A program made the position numbers and the translations under genes. From Clostridia bacterium (lineage in GTDB: Bacteria; Bacillota; Clostridia; Oscillospirales; CAG-272), in NCBI GenBank assembly GCA_017415805.1, contig JAFQEC010000005.1, forward strand, positions 1-56,596: a stretch of 56,596 nt of DNA, read 5' to 3'. Numbering within the stretch: position 1 is the first letter of the stretch; each line of letters opens with the position of its first letter. Under the pieces are notes generated by a model. It worked only from the letters and a program-made list of their open reading frames with translations. It did no database searches and was not told where the DNA came from. This document shows, piece by piece, positions 26,290-35,075 of the stretch.

Positions 26290-26318
26290 TTGCAATCACG
26301 CTCGAAATGTGCTATAAT
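26290..26318 (+). promoter_or_regulatory. promoter for dut-maf
   Basis: TTGCAA (26290-26295) and TATAAT (26313-26318) are 17 bases apart, 44 bases before the dut start. Confidence 0.78.
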
Positions 26319-26361
26319 AAAAACGGACGATCCGAACAAAACACAAAAAAGGAGATCAAAC

Positions 26362-26811
26362 ATGGAGCTTCCCGTCAAAATTCTGCTCTCGCGCGGCATG
26401 GATATGCCCGCTTACGCGACCGACGGCTCGGCTGCGCTTGACCTGCGCGCCGCCGTAGAGGAGGACGCACCCGTCACCATCGCGCCCGGTGCGCGCGCCC
26501 TGATCCCCACGGGCCTTGCCATCGCACCCGAAGCACGCGACGTGGTCGCCATCGTGGCCGCACGCAGCGGCCTTGCCATCAAGAAGGGGATCTGCCTCTC
26601 AAACGGCATCGGCGTGATCGACGCCGACTATCGCGGTGAGATCTGTGTGGGGCTTTACAACACCTCGGACGTGCCCTTTACCGTGGCACGCGGCGACCGC
26701 ATCGCGCAAATGATGTTCCTGCCCGTATACGCCGCGAGGCTCGTAGAGGTCTCGGCACTGGACGAAACCGCGCGCGGCGCAGGCGGCTTTGGCTCGACGG
26801 GTGTGAAATAA
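26362..26811 (+). CDS. dut: dUTP diphosphatase
   Basis: A 149-residue homotrimer-type dUTPase that hydrolyses dUTP to dUMP and keeps uracil out of DNA. The five motifs are recognisable: GSAALDLRA (1), AARSGLAIKKGI (2), GVIDADYRGEI (3), RGDRIAQMMF (4) and the C-terminal GAGGFGSTG (5). The ATG at 26362 has AAAGGAG 8 bases upstream. Its stop codon overlaps the maf start by one base (TAATG), so the two genes are coupled. Confidence 0.96.
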   Translation: MELPVKILLSRGMDMPAYATDGSAALDLRAAVEEDAPVTIAPGARALIPTGLAIAPEARDVVAIVAARSGLAIKKGICLSNGIGVIDADYRGEICVGLYNTSDVPFTVARGDRIAQMMFLPVYAARLVEVSALDETARGAGGFGSTGVK

Positions 26812-27413
26812 TGCGCGTGATCCTTGCCTCGCGCTCACCGCGACGGCGCGAAATCCTCACCATGTTGGGGGTAAAATTTGAGATCGTCAGTGCCGATGTC
26901 GACGAATCCTCGCCCGAGCCAGATCCCACGGCACTCGTGCAGGAGCTGGCACTGCGCAAGGGGCGCGCCACGCGCGATCTGCTTGCCGCACGCGGCGAAT
27001 GGGATGCAAGCACGCTCATCATCGCCTCGGACACCGTGGTCGCCAAGGGGAACGCCATTCTCGGCAAGCCCGCGGACGACGCCGACGCCGCACGGATGCT
27101 GCACCTGCTGGCAGGCAGCACGCACAGTGTGATCAGCGGCATCGCCCTGCTCACGGGCGAGCGCGAGATCACCGATGCCGACACCACCGCGGTGCGCTTC
27201 GGCCCGATGACCGATGCCGAGATCGCCTCCTATGTGCAAACAGGCGAGCCCCGTGACAAGGCAGGGGCCTACGCCGTGCAGGGCCTTGCCTCGCTTTGGA
27301 TCGAGGGGCTGGACGGCGACTACTTCAACGTGGTGGGCCTTCCCGTGCATCGCCTGGGCGCGCTGGTGCACCGCTTTCTCGGTGTGACGCTGCCCGAGCT
27401 TGGCCGCAAATAA
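26811..27413 (+). CDS. maf: Maf family nucleotide pyrophosphatase
   Basis: A 200-residue Maf/Ham1-fold protein. The N-terminal signature LASRSPRRREIL, the ADVDES stretch, an IASDTVVAKGN block, KPADDADAARMLHLLAG and DKAGAYAVQG are all present. Maf proteins dephosphorylate non-canonical or modified nucleoside triphosphates (dTTP, UTP and modified pyrimidines in characterised cases). With dut directly upstream this is a nucleotide-pool sanitation operon. It ends in a strong terminator. Confidence 0.95.
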   Translation: MRVILASRSPRRREILTMLGVKFEIVSADVDESSPEPDPTALVQELALRKGRATRDLLAARGEWDASTLIIASDTVVAKGNAILGKPADDADAARMLHLLAGSTHSVISGIALLTGEREITDADTTAVRFGPMTDAEIASYVQTGEPRDKAGAYAVQGLASLWIEGLDGDYFNVVGLPVHRLGALVHRFLGVTLPELGRK

Positions 27414-27417
27414 ATCT

Positions 27418-27459
27418 CGCCCCGTTTGCCGATATGTCGGCAAACGGGGCGTGTTTTTT
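27418..27459 (+). terminator. intrinsic terminator of dut-maf
   Basis: A perfect 15-bp stem (27418-27432 with 27437-27451, loop TATG), then GTTTTTTT-like run at 27452-27459. Confidence 0.93.
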
Positions 27460-27503
27460 GCTTATTTGGTTGTTTCATTTGACCGCCGACCGTGCGGCCT
27501 TTT

Positions 27504-28604
27504 TTATTCCCTCTTGGCCTTCTTCTCGCAGTACAGGCACCGATAGATGCCCTTGTCCTTGTCCACAAGGTGGAACAGCCGCGGGAGCTCCTGCTCGGTG
27601 GTGGTGATGCAGCGCGTGCTGCGGCACACCATCCCGGGCACGGCGATTGCGGTGCGCTCGGCCTCACTTTGTACACGCACGGGTTCGCTCTTTGCCTCGT
27701 TCAAGAGCTTGAGGATCAGCGCCATACGCATATACTTTCCGTTGAGCACCTGCTTGAAGTAGCAAGCACGGGGATCGTTGTCAATGGCAACGCTGATCTC
27801 GTTCACGCGGGGCAGCGGATGCAGGATCGACATGTCGCTCTTTGCACCCGTGAGCTTCTCGGGGGTGAGAATGTAGCTGTCCTTCAGGCGCTCATAGGTA
27901 TCCAGATCGGCAAAGCGCTCGCGCTGGATGCGCGTCATATACAGCACGTCCAGCTCGGGCATCACGGCCTCCAGGTCCGCGGTCTCGGTATACGAGATGC
28001 CGCTTTTTTCCATCACGCCGTATTTGACGTAGCCGGGCAGGCGCAGCTCATCGGGTGCGATGAGCACCACGCGGATGCCCGTATAGCGCGAGAGCGCGGC
28101 GATGAGCGAATGGACGGTGCGGCCGTATTTGAGGTCGCCGCAAAAGCCGATGGTGATGTCGTGCAGTCTGCCCTTCTCGCGGTAGATGGTGAGCAGATCG
28201 GCGAGTGTCTGCGTGGGGTGGCAATGGCCGCCGTCCCCCGCGTTGATGACGGGAATGGATGCGTTGAGCGATGCCACGAAGGGCGCGCCCTCCTTGTAGT
28301 GGCGCATCGCGATGATATCGGCATAGCAGCTGATGACCTTGGCGGTATCGGCAATGCTCTCACCCTTGGATGCCGAGGTGCTGCTCGGCGACGAGAAGCC
28401 GATCACGCTGCCGCCCAGCTCCAGCATCGCGGCCTCAAACGAAAGGCGCGTGCGCGTAGAGGGCTCGAAGAAGAGCGTGGCAAGCTTTTTGCCCCGACAG
28501 CTCTCGGCGTATTTTGCGGGGTTTTCAATGATGTCCGCGGCCGTGGCCAGCAGGTCGTTGATCTCCTCGGCACAAAGATCCAAAATATCAATTACACTTC
28601 TCAT
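27504..28604 (-). CDS. pyrB: aspartate carbamoyltransferase fused to a PyrI-type zinc domain
   Basis: A 366-residue protein. Residues ~1-310 are the catalytic chain with [14 protein letters not shown] (carbamoyl phosphate site), HPTQTLADL and HPLPR. The last ~50 residues form a zinc ribbon with Cys327-x4-Cys332-x23-Cys356-x2-Cys359, exactly the Cys spacing of the zinc domain of E. coli PyrI. The PyrI nucleotide-binding domain is absent, so CTP/ATP control through it is not expected. Fused PyrB-PyrI is known in a few bacteria; a fusion to the zinc part alone is unusual to me. The ATG at 28604 has AAGGAG 9 bases upstream. It is the last gene of the pyr operon. Confidence 0.93.
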   Translation of the reverse strand: MRSVIDILDLCAEEINDLLATAADIIENPAKYAESCRGKKLATLFFEPSTRTRLSFEAAMLELGGSVIGFSSPSSTSASKGESIADTAKVISCYADIIAMRHYKEGAPFVASLNASIPVINAGDGGHCHPTQTLADLLTIYREKGRLHDITIGFCGDLKYGRTVHSLIAALSRYTGIRVVLIAPDELRLPGYVKYGVMEKSGISYTETADLEAVMPELDVLYMTRIQRERFADLDTYERLKDSYILTPEKLTGAKSDMSILHPLPRVNEISVAIDNDPRACYFKQVLNGKYMRMALILKLLNEAKSEPVRVQSEAERTAIAVPGMVCRSTRCITTTEQELPRLFHLVDKDKGIYRCLYCEKKAKRE

Positions 28605-28616
28605 AAAAAGCACTCC

Positions 28617-29273
28617 TTATGCCTTTGCGCCGTTGACGGCAAGATAATTCTTGATGCGCGCCACGTTCTCGGCGTTGGCGGGATCCTCCTCCAGATACTC
28701 AATGATGTCGTACACGTCCACAATGGAGTACACGGGGAAGCCGAACTGCTCCTCGATCTCCTGCATTGCGCCCTTTTCACCCTGTCCCTTTTCCTTGCGG
28801 TCCACCATGATGAAGGTCGCGGCAACGCGGGTCCCCTCGAGGTGCGAGAGGATCTCCATGCTCTCACGGATGGCTGTGCCTGCGGTGATCACGTCCTCGA
28901 TGATGACGATCTCCTCACCTGCCGTGGGCACGTAGCCCACAAACACGCCGCCCTCGCCGTGATCCTTGACCTCCTTGCGGTTGAAGAAGAACGGAACGTT
29001 GAGGTCGTTCTTGGAAAGTGCCACCGCCGCCGATACGGCAAGCGAGATACCCTTGTAGGCAGGGCCGTACAGCACCGCGCGCTTAGCGCCCAGCTTTTCA
29101 AAATAGGCCTTGGCGTAAAATTCACCGAGCTTGGCGATGTCGTTGCCGGTCTTGATCATGCCTGCGTTGATAAAATACGGGATCTTGCGACCGCTCTTGG
29201 CGGTAAAATCACCGAATTTCAGCACGCCCGCGCCTTCCAAAAATTGAATAAATTCTCTCTTGTAGCCTTCCAT
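28617..29273 (-). CDS. pyrE: orotate phosphoribosyltransferase
   Basis: A 218-residue enzyme that joins orotate to PRPP to give orotidine 5'-phosphate. The PRPP motif is VIIEDVITAGTAIRE. The substrate-loop region has FFFNRKEVKDHGEGG, and the N-terminal FGDFTAKSGRKIPYFINAG block is typical. AAAGGAG precedes the ATG. It lies 12 bases from pyrF and 12 from pyrB, in operon order. Confidence 0.96.
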   Translation of the reverse strand: MEGYKREFIQFLEGAGVLKFGDFTAKSGRKIPYFINAGMIKTGNDIAKLGEFYAKAYFEKLGAKRAVLYGPAYKGISLAVSAAVALSKNDLNVPFFFNRKEVKDHGEGGVFVGYVPTAGEEIVIIEDVITAGTAIRESMEILSHLEGTRVAATFIMVDRKEKGQGEKGAMQEIEEQFGFPVYSIVDVYDIIEYLEEDPANAENVARIKNYLAVNGAKA

Positions 29274-29285
29274 GTTCCCTCTCCT

Positions 29286-29984
29286 TTAATCCACGAATTC
29301 CGCCACGCAGCGGCGGTATGCCGCCACGGGGTCGTCCGCGGCGGTGATGGGTCTGCCCACCACGATATAGTCCGAGCCGATGCGCTTGGCCTCGGCAGGG
29401 GTCATGACGCGCTTCTGGTCGCCAATGTCGCCGTCGGCAAAGCGCACACCGGGGGTCACGGTCACAAATCCCGCGCCGCACCTCTCGTGCACCTTGCCCG
29501 CCTCCAGGGGAGAGCAGACCACACCGTCCAGCCCTGCGAGCTTTGCGTTGTGCGCGTAGTGCATCACCACATCGGCGATGGGCTTCTCGATCAGCAGATC
29601 CTGCTCCATGCTCTCCTGATCGGTCGAGGTCAGCTGGGTGACGGCGATGAGCATGGGGCGCGTGCCGTCAGGGCGCGTGAGGCCCTCGATGGCGGCCTCC
29701 ATCATGCGGCGCGTGCCGGCCGCGTGCAGGTTGGTCATATCCACGTCCAGACGCGAGAGCACCGCCATGGACTTCTTGACGGTGTTGGGGATGTCATGGA
29801 GCTTGAGGTCGAGGAAGATCTTGTGGCCGCGCTTCTTGATCTCGCGCACGATCGCGGGGCCCTCGGCATAGTAGAGCTCCATACCGATCTTCACGAAGGG
29901 CTTTTCGCCCGTGAAGCGATCCAAAAACGCAAATACCTTCTCCTTGCTGTCAAAATCGCAAGCAATGATGACGTCCTTTCCCAT
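29286..29984 (-). CDS. pyrF: orotidine 5'-phosphate decarboxylase
   Basis: A 232-residue TIM-barrel enzyme making UMP, the last step of de novo UMP synthesis. The catalytic signature [10 protein letters not shown] and the N-terminal [13 protein letters not shown] are present, as are the later CSPLEAG and VTPGVRF segments. This is the short bacterial type I form. Its ATG overlaps the pyrD stop codon by one base (TAATG). Confidence 0.96.
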   Translation of the reverse strand: MGKDVIIACDFDSKEKVFAFLDRFTGEKPFVKIGMELYYAEGPAIVREIKKRGHKIFLDLKLHDIPNTVKKSMAVLSRLDVDMTNLHAAGTRRMMEAAIEGLTRPDGTRPMLIAVTQLTSTDQESMEQDLLIEKPIADVVMHYAHNAKLAGLDGVVCSPLEAGKVHERCGAGFVTVTPGVRFADGDIGDQKRVMTPAEAKRIGSDYIVVGRPITAADDPVAAYRRCVAEFVD

Positions 29985-30895
29985 TATTTACAACCTCCAA
30001 TGATAGATTTCAGTGTTTCAATGCCGTATTTGTCCATCACCGCGGGCAGATCGCGGATGATATCGCGGCAGGCGTACGGATTCACCAGATTCGCCGCCCC
30101 TACCTGTACGGCGGTCGCACCCGCCAGCATCATTTCGATCACGTCCTCGGCAGTGGTCACGCCGCCCATGCCCACCACGGGGATCTTGACGGCGTTTGCC
30201 ACCTGATAGACCATCCGCACCGCCACGGGGAAGATGGCACTGCCCGAAAATCCGCCCATCTTATTGGCGATCACGGGGCGCTTGGTACGCAGATCAATGC
30301 GCATACCCAGCAGCGTGTTGATCAGGCTGATGCCGTCCGCGCCCGCGTCCTCGCAGGCCTTGGCGATGGCCACGATGTCGGTCACGTTGGGCGAGAGCTT
30401 GATGAGCAACGGCTTGTCGGTCACGCGGCGCACCGCGCGCGTGACCTCGGCCGCCGCCGCAGGTGAGGTGCCAAAGCTCATGCCGCCGCCGTGTACGTTG
30501 GGGCAGCTGACGTTGACCTCAAACCAGCCGATCTCGGGGCACGCGTTGAGCTTCTCAACGGTGTAGGCGTAATCCTCCACCGAAAAGCCGCTGACGTTGG
30601 CCATTACGCTCTTGTGAAAGACCTGCCGCATTTTGGGCAGCTCCTCGGCAATGACCTTCTCCACACCGGGGTTTTGCAGCCCGACGGCGTTGATCATACC
30701 CGCCGTGCACTCGGCAATGCGGGGGGTGGGGTTGCCAAAGCGCGGATCGCGCGTCGTCCCCTTGAACGAGAATGTACCAAGGCAATTGATATCGTAGAGC
30801 TCGGCAAATTCATAGCCAAAGCCAAAGGTTCCCGATGCGGGGATGATGGGGTTATCCAGCTCGATCCCGCAAAGATTTACGTTCAGCCTTCCCAT
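29984..30895 (-). CDS. pyrD: dihydroorotate dehydrogenase B, catalytic subunit
   Basis: A 303-residue FMN enzyme of class 1B that oxidises dihydroorotate to orotate. Blocks include [24 protein letters not shown] with the active-site Cys, and the C-terminal FMN phosphate segment ([13 protein letters not shown]). With PyrK it passes electrons to NAD+. I chose the ATG at 30895 with AAGGAGG about 8 bases upstream. It starts inside the end of pyrK (13-base overlap), consistent with a 1:1 complex. Confidence 0.95.
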   Translation of the reverse strand: MGRLNVNLCGIELDNPIIPASGTFGFGYEFAELYDINCLGTFSFKGTTRDPRFGNPTPRIAECTAGMINAVGLQNPGVEKVIAEELPKMRQVFHKSVMANVSGFSVEDYAYTVEKLNACPEIGWFEVNVSCPNVHGGGMSFGTSPAAAAEVTRAVRRVTDKPLLIKLSPNVTDIVAIAKACEDAGADGISLINTLLGMRIDLRTKRPVIANKMGGFSGSAIFPVAVRMVYQVANAVKIPVVGMGGVTTAEDVIEMMLAGATAVQVGAANLVNPYACRDIIRDLPAVMDKYGIETLKSIIGGCK

Positions 30896-31617
30896 ACGAT
30901 CTCCTCCTTTCGCATCACAGGGCCCTCGCGGCAGATGCGCTTGTTGCCCGTCAGAGTCTTGCACGAGCAGCCCATGCACGCGCCAAAGCCACAGCCCATG
31001 CGCTCCTCAAAGCTCATCTGGCCCGAGGTCTTGGTGGCGCGCCACACGGCCCTTAGCATCGGCTCGGGGCCGCAGGTGTAAAAGTACGTATAATCGGTGG
31101 GGAGCGCATCGGTCACAAAGCCCTTCACGCCCATCGAGCCGTCGGCGGTTGCGACGATCACGTTTGCGCCCAGTGCCGCAAACTCGTCGCGGTAAAAGAC
31201 CTCGTCTGCCTTGTTGAAGCCGAGGATCACCGTGACCTCCTTGCCCGCCGCGATCAGACGCTTGGCAAGGTTGTAAAGAGGGGGCACGCCCACACCGCCG
31301 CCCAGCAAGAGCGGTCGGTCGCCCGCGGGGGCGAGGTCATAGCCGTTGCCAAGACCCGTCAGCACGTCCAATTTCTCGCCCACGGCCATCGCCGCCATCT
31401 GTGCCGTGCCCGCACCAACCACCTTGTAGATGATGGTGAGCACCCCGTCCTCCACGTCACACACCGAGATGGGGCGGCGCAGGAACTTGCCCGAAAGGGC
31501 GATGTTCACAAACTGCCCCGACGCGGTGATATCCGACGTGTCGCCCGCAAGGCGCATGCGGTAAACGCTTGCGGTGAGCGCGGTATTTTCGATGATTTCA
31601 AAAAATCCTTGTTTCAT
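30883..31617 (-). CDS. pyrK: dihydroorotate dehydrogenase B, electron transfer subunit
   Basis: A 244-residue FAD and [2Fe-2S] protein that passes electrons from PyrD to NAD+. The FAD segment FLRRPISVCD, the NAD-binding LLGGGVGVPPLYNLAKRL and the C-terminal cluster motif CGFGACMGCSCKT...RICREGP are intact. It overlaps pyrD by 13 bases. A 263-base gap separates it from carB upstream; a family B repeat and two hairpins fill that gap. Confidence 0.95.
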   Translation of the reverse strand: MKQGFFEIIENTALTASVYRMRLAGDTSDITASGQFVNIALSGKFLRRPISVCDVEDGVLTIIYKVVGAGTAQMAAMAVGEKLDVLTGLGNGYDLAPAGDRPLLLGGGVGVPPLYNLAKRLIAAGKEVTVILGFNKADEVFYRDEFAALGANVIVATADGSMGVKGFVTDALPTDYTYFYTCGPEPMLRAVWRATKTSGQMSFEERMGCGFGACMGCSCKTLTGNKRICREGPVMRKEEIVWEG

Positions 31618-31672
31618 ATCCGATCCTTTGTTTTATTTGCTTGGTCGAATTTGCCTGTGCGTAGACTCCTTG

Positions 31673-31792
31673 CTGCCAATGAAAAACGGTGCAGAGCAAG
31701 GCGTACCGGAGCAGACGGACGACGGCGTAGTTGGTCTACGTCGAGTTCGTCTGCGAGGAACAACACAGCTCCGTGCGGTTTTTCGAAGGCAG
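31673..31792. repeat. family B structured element between carB and pyrK
   Basis: A single copy. Outer pairs are CTGCC with GGCAG (31673-31677/31788-31792) and AAAAACGGTGCAGAG with CTCCGTGCGGTTTTT (two mismatches). Inside are box 1 (CAAGGCGTACCG), a perfect middle stem GCAGACG/CGTCTGC, an inner hairpin GGCGTAG-TTGGT-CTACGTC, and box 2 in the form GAGGAACAACACAG. It lies in the intergenic part of the pyr operon, 89 bases after the carB stop. Confidence 0.82.
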
Positions 31793-31799
31793 ATTAGTA

Positions 31800-31880
31800 G
31801 AGTTTTTCGGTTTCGCCTCTCGCGAAACGGAGGCGTTCAGCCGACGAGAAAAACTCCATTTACTCGCGCGTTGCGCGAGT
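31800..31880. terminator. two hairpins just after carB
   Basis: Reading with carB, a perfect 8-bp hairpin (ACTCGCGC-GTT-GCGCGAGT, 31862-31880) touches the stop codon. A second longer hairpin (31800-31856) has an outer GAGTTTTTC/GAGAAAAACTC pairing and an inner TTTCGC-CTCTC-GCGAAA. Neither ends in a classic U run on the minus strand, so they may act as pause, processing or stabilising structures instead of terminators. Confidence 0.5.
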
Positions 31881-34800
31881 TTAAGCGTCGATCGTGGAGA
31901 CGCGCAGCGTCGTTTCTTCCAACACATCCAGCAGCACGCGCACAGTATCCAGTGCCGTGAAGATGGTGACGTTGTTCTCGGTGGCGGTCATGCGGATCTC
32001 CGCACCGTCGGATGCCTGACCGTGCGAGCCGATGTCGCGCGTGTTGAGTACGTACGCGATGTGACCCTGACGGATCGAATCAATGATCTCGGTGCTGCCG
32101 TCGCTGATCTTTCGCAGCACGCGGGTGCGGATACCGTTTTCCTTGAGGAATTTCGCCGTGCCCTCGGTTGCCTCAATATTGAAGCCGAGGTCGTAGAAGC
32201 GGCGAATGAGGGGCAGAGCCTCCTCCTTGTCCTTGTCGGCGATGGTGGCCAGCACCGTGCCATAGTTCTGCAGGTGCGTGCCGCCCGCCTGCAAGGCCTT
32301 GTAGAGCGCGCGGTTGAGCTTGTCGTCGTAGCCGATCGCCTCACCCGTGGACTTCATCTCGGGCGAGAGGTAGGCATCAAGCCCGCGCAGCTTGTTGAAC
32401 GAGAACACGGGAACCTTGACATACCAGCGCTTCTTCTCCTCGGGGTAAATATCAAAGATACCCTGCTCCTTTAAGGTCTTGCCCATGATGACCTCGGTGG
32501 CGATATCGGCCAGGCTGTAGCCCGTGGACTTGGAAAGGAAGGGCACGGTGCGCGAGGATCTGGGATTGACCTCGATGACGTACACGTCCTCCTTCTCGTC
32601 CACGATGAACTGAATGTTGAACAGTCCCACGATGCCGATGCCAAGGCCGAGCTTCTTTGCGTATTGCAGAATGATGCCCTTCACCTTGTTCGAGATCGAG
32701 AAGGTGGGATACACGCTGATCGAGTCGCCCGAGTGCACGCCCGTGCGCTCCACCAGCTCCATGATGCCGGGCACGAACACGTCGCGTCCGTCACAGATGG
32801 CGTCGATCTCGACCTCCTTGCCCTGGATATACTTATCCACGAGCACGGGCTTGTCCTCGTCGATCTCCACAGCGGTGCGCAGATAGTGGCGCAGCTGCTG
32901 CTCGTTTGCCACGATCTGCATGGCTCTACCACCCAGCACGAACGAGGGGCGCACCAGCACGGGATAGCCGATCTCCGCCGCGGCGGCGATGCCGTCCTCG
33001 ATCTTGGTGACGGCGTGGCCCTTGGGCTGGGGGATCTTGAGGTCGGTGAGCAACTTCTCAAAGGCGTCGCGGTTCTCGGCCTTGTCGATGGCGGCACAGT
33101 CGGTGCCGATGATCTTGACGCCGCGATCCATCAGGGGCTGCGCCAGGTTGATGGCGGTCTGGCCGCCCAGCGACGCCACCACACCCTCGGGCTGCTCGAA
33201 GTCGATGATATTCATCACGTCCTCGGGCGTGAGGGGCTCAAAGTAGAGCTTGTCGGCGGTGGTATAGTCGGTCGAAACGGTCTCGGGGTTGTTGTTGATG
33301 ATGATGGCCTCGTAGCCCGCGCGCTTGATGGTCTGCACGGCGTGCACGGTGGAATAGTCGAACTCCACGCCCTGTCCGATACGGATCGGGCCCGCGCCCA
33401 GCACCACGATCTTTTTCTTGTTCGTGAGCTGCGAGTCGTTCTTGCCCTGATAGGACGAGTAGAGATATGCGATATATTTGCCCGTGTGCAGGGTATCCAC
33501 CATACGGAACACGGGGCGGATGCCTGCCTCACGGCGCTGCTGCCAGACGGCCAGCTCGGGGCAGCCCCACAGCTTTGCAATAAATTTGTCCGAGAAGCCC
33601 ATCTTCTTTGCTTCGGTGAGCACCGCAAGGTCGCCCTTGGCGGCGGCGAGCTTCTTTTCCATCTCCACGATGCGCACAAGGCTCTCCAGGAACAGCTCCG
33701 TGATCTTGGTGCGCTCGTGCAGCTCGGCGACCGACATGCCACGGCGGATGAGCTCGGTAATGGCGTAGATATTGTCGTCCTTGAACTCCTCGATATAGGC
33801 GGTGAGCTCGGCGTCGGTCATGTGGTCGAACTTCGCGAGATGGAAGTGGCAAACGCCGATCTCAAGCGAGCGAACCGATTTGAGCATACACTCATCCAGC
33901 GTCGAGCCGATGCCCATGACCTCGCCCGTGGCCTTCATCTGCGTGCCCAGCACGTTCTTGGCGTTGGCGAACTTGTCAAACGGGAAGCGCGGGAATTTTG
34001 CCACGATATAATCCAGACGCGGCTCGATGGCGGCCGTGCCGCCCGCAACGGGAATGTCCTCGAGCGCCATGCCCACGGCGATCTTGGCCGTGACGCGCGC
34101 GATGGGATAGCCCGATGCCTTGGATGCCAGCGCCGAGGAGCGCGACACGCGGGGATTGACCTCGATGAGATAGTATTCACTGCTGTCGGGGTTGAGCGCG
34201 AACTGCACGTTGCAGCCGCCCTCGATCTTGAGCTCGCGGATGATCTTGATGGCCGAATCGTTGAGCATCTTGTGATCGTGCTCGGAGAGCGAGAGGATGG
34301 GCGCGACCACGATCGAGTCGCCCGTGTGCACGCCGACGGGGTCGACGTTCTCCATGCCGCAGATGGTGATGGCGTGGTCGTTGGAGTCACGCATGACCTC
34401 AAATTCGATCTCCTTGTAGCCCTTGACGCTCTTTTCCACGAGCACCTGATGCACGGGAGAGAGCTTAAAGGCGTTCATGCCGACCTCAACCAGCTCCTGC
34501 TCGCTGTACGCAAAGCCGCCGCCCGTTCCGCCCAGCGTGAAGGCGGGGCGCAGCACGACGGGATAGCCGATGCGCGCGGCCGCGGCCTTGGCCTCCTCGA
34601 TCGAGTAGGTGATCTCCGAGGGGATGACGGGCTCGCCGATCGACTGGCAGAGCTCCTTGAACAGCTCGCGGTCCTCGGCGCGCTCGATGGACTCACTGCT
34701 CGTGCCCAGCAGCTCGACGCCGCACTCCTTGAGCACGCCCTTCTTTTCGAGCTGCATGGCAAGGTTCAGACCCGTCTGTCCACCGATGCCGGGCACGATG

Positions 34801-35054
34801 GCGTCGGGACGCTCGTAGCGCAGGATCTTTGCAATATACTCCAGCGTCAGCGGCTCCATATACACCTTGTCGGCAATGGTGGTGTCGGTCATAATGGTGG
34901 CGGGGTTCGAGTTGCACAGTACGACCTCGTAGCCCTCCTCCTTGAGCGCAAGACACGCCTGCGTGCCTGCGTAGTCAAACTCCGCAGCCTGTCCGATAAC
35001 GATCGGGCCCGAGCCGATGATCAGAATTTTCTTGATGTCTGTTCTCTTTGCCAT
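31881..35054 (-). CDS. carB: carbamoyl phosphate synthase large subunit
   Basis: A 1057-residue synthetase of normal length. The two ATP-grasp halves are visible (N half with LIIGSGPIVIGQAAEFDY-like start and VNPRVSRSSALASKA; C half with VLGAGPIRIGQGVEFDYS and VNPRSSRTVPFLSK). A C-terminal MGS-like regulatory domain follows (from about 930). It makes carbamoyl phosphate from bicarbonate, ATP and ammonia delivered by CarA. No carA gene is in the operon or elsewhere in the window. GGAGAT precedes the ATG. The gap to pyrC is 21 bases. Confidence 0.97.
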   Translation of the reverse strand: MAKRTDIKKILIIGSGPIVIGQAAEFDYAGTQACLALKEEGYEVVLCNSNPATIMTDTTIADKVYMEPLTLEYIAKILRYERPDAIVPGIGGQTGLNLAMQLEKKGVLKECGVELLGTSSESIERAEDRELFKELCQSIGEPVIPSEITYSIEEAKAAAARIGYPVVLRPAFTLGGTGGGFAYSEQELVEVGMNAFKLSPVHQVLVEKSVKGYKEIEFEVMRDSNDHAITICGMENVDPVGVHTGDSIVVAPILSLSEHDHKMLNDSAIKIIRELKIEGGCNVQFALNPDSSEYYLIEVNPRVSRSSALASKASGYPIARVTAKIAVGMALEDIPVAGGTAAIEPRLDYIVAKFPRFPFDKFANAKNVLGTQMKATGEVMGIGSTLDECMLKSVRSLEIGVCHFHLAKFDHMTDAELTAYIEEFKDDNIYAITELIRRGMSVAELHERTKITELFLESLVRIVEMEKKLAAAKGDLAVLTEAKKMGFSDKFIAKLWGCPELAVWQQRREAGIRPVFRMVDTLHTGKYIAYLYSSYQGKNDSQLTNKKKIVVLGAGPIRIGQGVEFDYSTVHAVQTIKRAGYEAIIINNNPETVSTDYTTADKLYFEPLTPEDVMNIIDFEQPEGVVASLGGQTAINLAQPLMDRGVKIIGTDCAAIDKAENRDAFEKLLTDLKIPQPKGHAVTKIEDGIAAAAEIGYPVLVRPSFVLGGRAMQIVANEQQLRHYLRTAVEIDEDKPVLVDKYIQGKEVEIDAICDGRDVFVPGIMELVERTGVHSGDSISVYPTFSISNKVKGIILQYAKKLGLGIGIVGLFNIQFIVDEKEDVYVIEVNPRSSRTVPFLSKSTGYSLADIATEVIMGKTLKEQGIFDIYPEEKKRWYVKVPVFSFNKLRGLDAYLSPEMKSTGEAIGYDDKLNRALYKALQAGGTHLQNYGTVLATIADKDKEEALPLIRRFYDLGFNIEATEGTAKFLKENGIRTRVLRKISDGSTEIIDSIRQGHIAYVLNTRDIGSHGQASDGAEIRMTATENNVTIFTALDTVRVLLDVLEETTLRVSTIDA

Positions 35055-35075
35055 TTTTCTATCTCCTTTACAGCT

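Larger units (their letters stand above)
25860..26361. other. 502-base divergent intergenic region with DnaA-box cluster
   Basis: No gene is supported between the divergent transketolase and dut genes. The left part is AT-rich (25905-25930) and holds the transketolase promoter. The middle contains four DnaA-box-like 9-mers (26100-26175). The right part has a small hairpin near 26232-26248 (AGCGGA/TCCGCT) and the dut promoter. An upstream in-frame extension of dut crosses this whole region and is not credible. Confidence 0.7.

Noticed and set aside
27461..27503. A terminator for the pyr operon at its 3' end
   Set aside because: An imperfect GACCGC/GCGGCC stem is present, but its T run is on the plus strand, so it does not clearly terminate the minus-strand operon.
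27492..30206. A 904-residue open frame on the plus strand across pyrB, pyrE and pyrF
   Set aside because: It is antisense to three well-recognised genes, rich in His/Gly/Arg/Val with no domain, and explained by GC-rich codon use in the opposite strand.
31673..31792. The family B copy as a small coding gene
   Set aside because: Open frames through it lack ribosome sites, and the preserved changes follow base pairing instead of codons.
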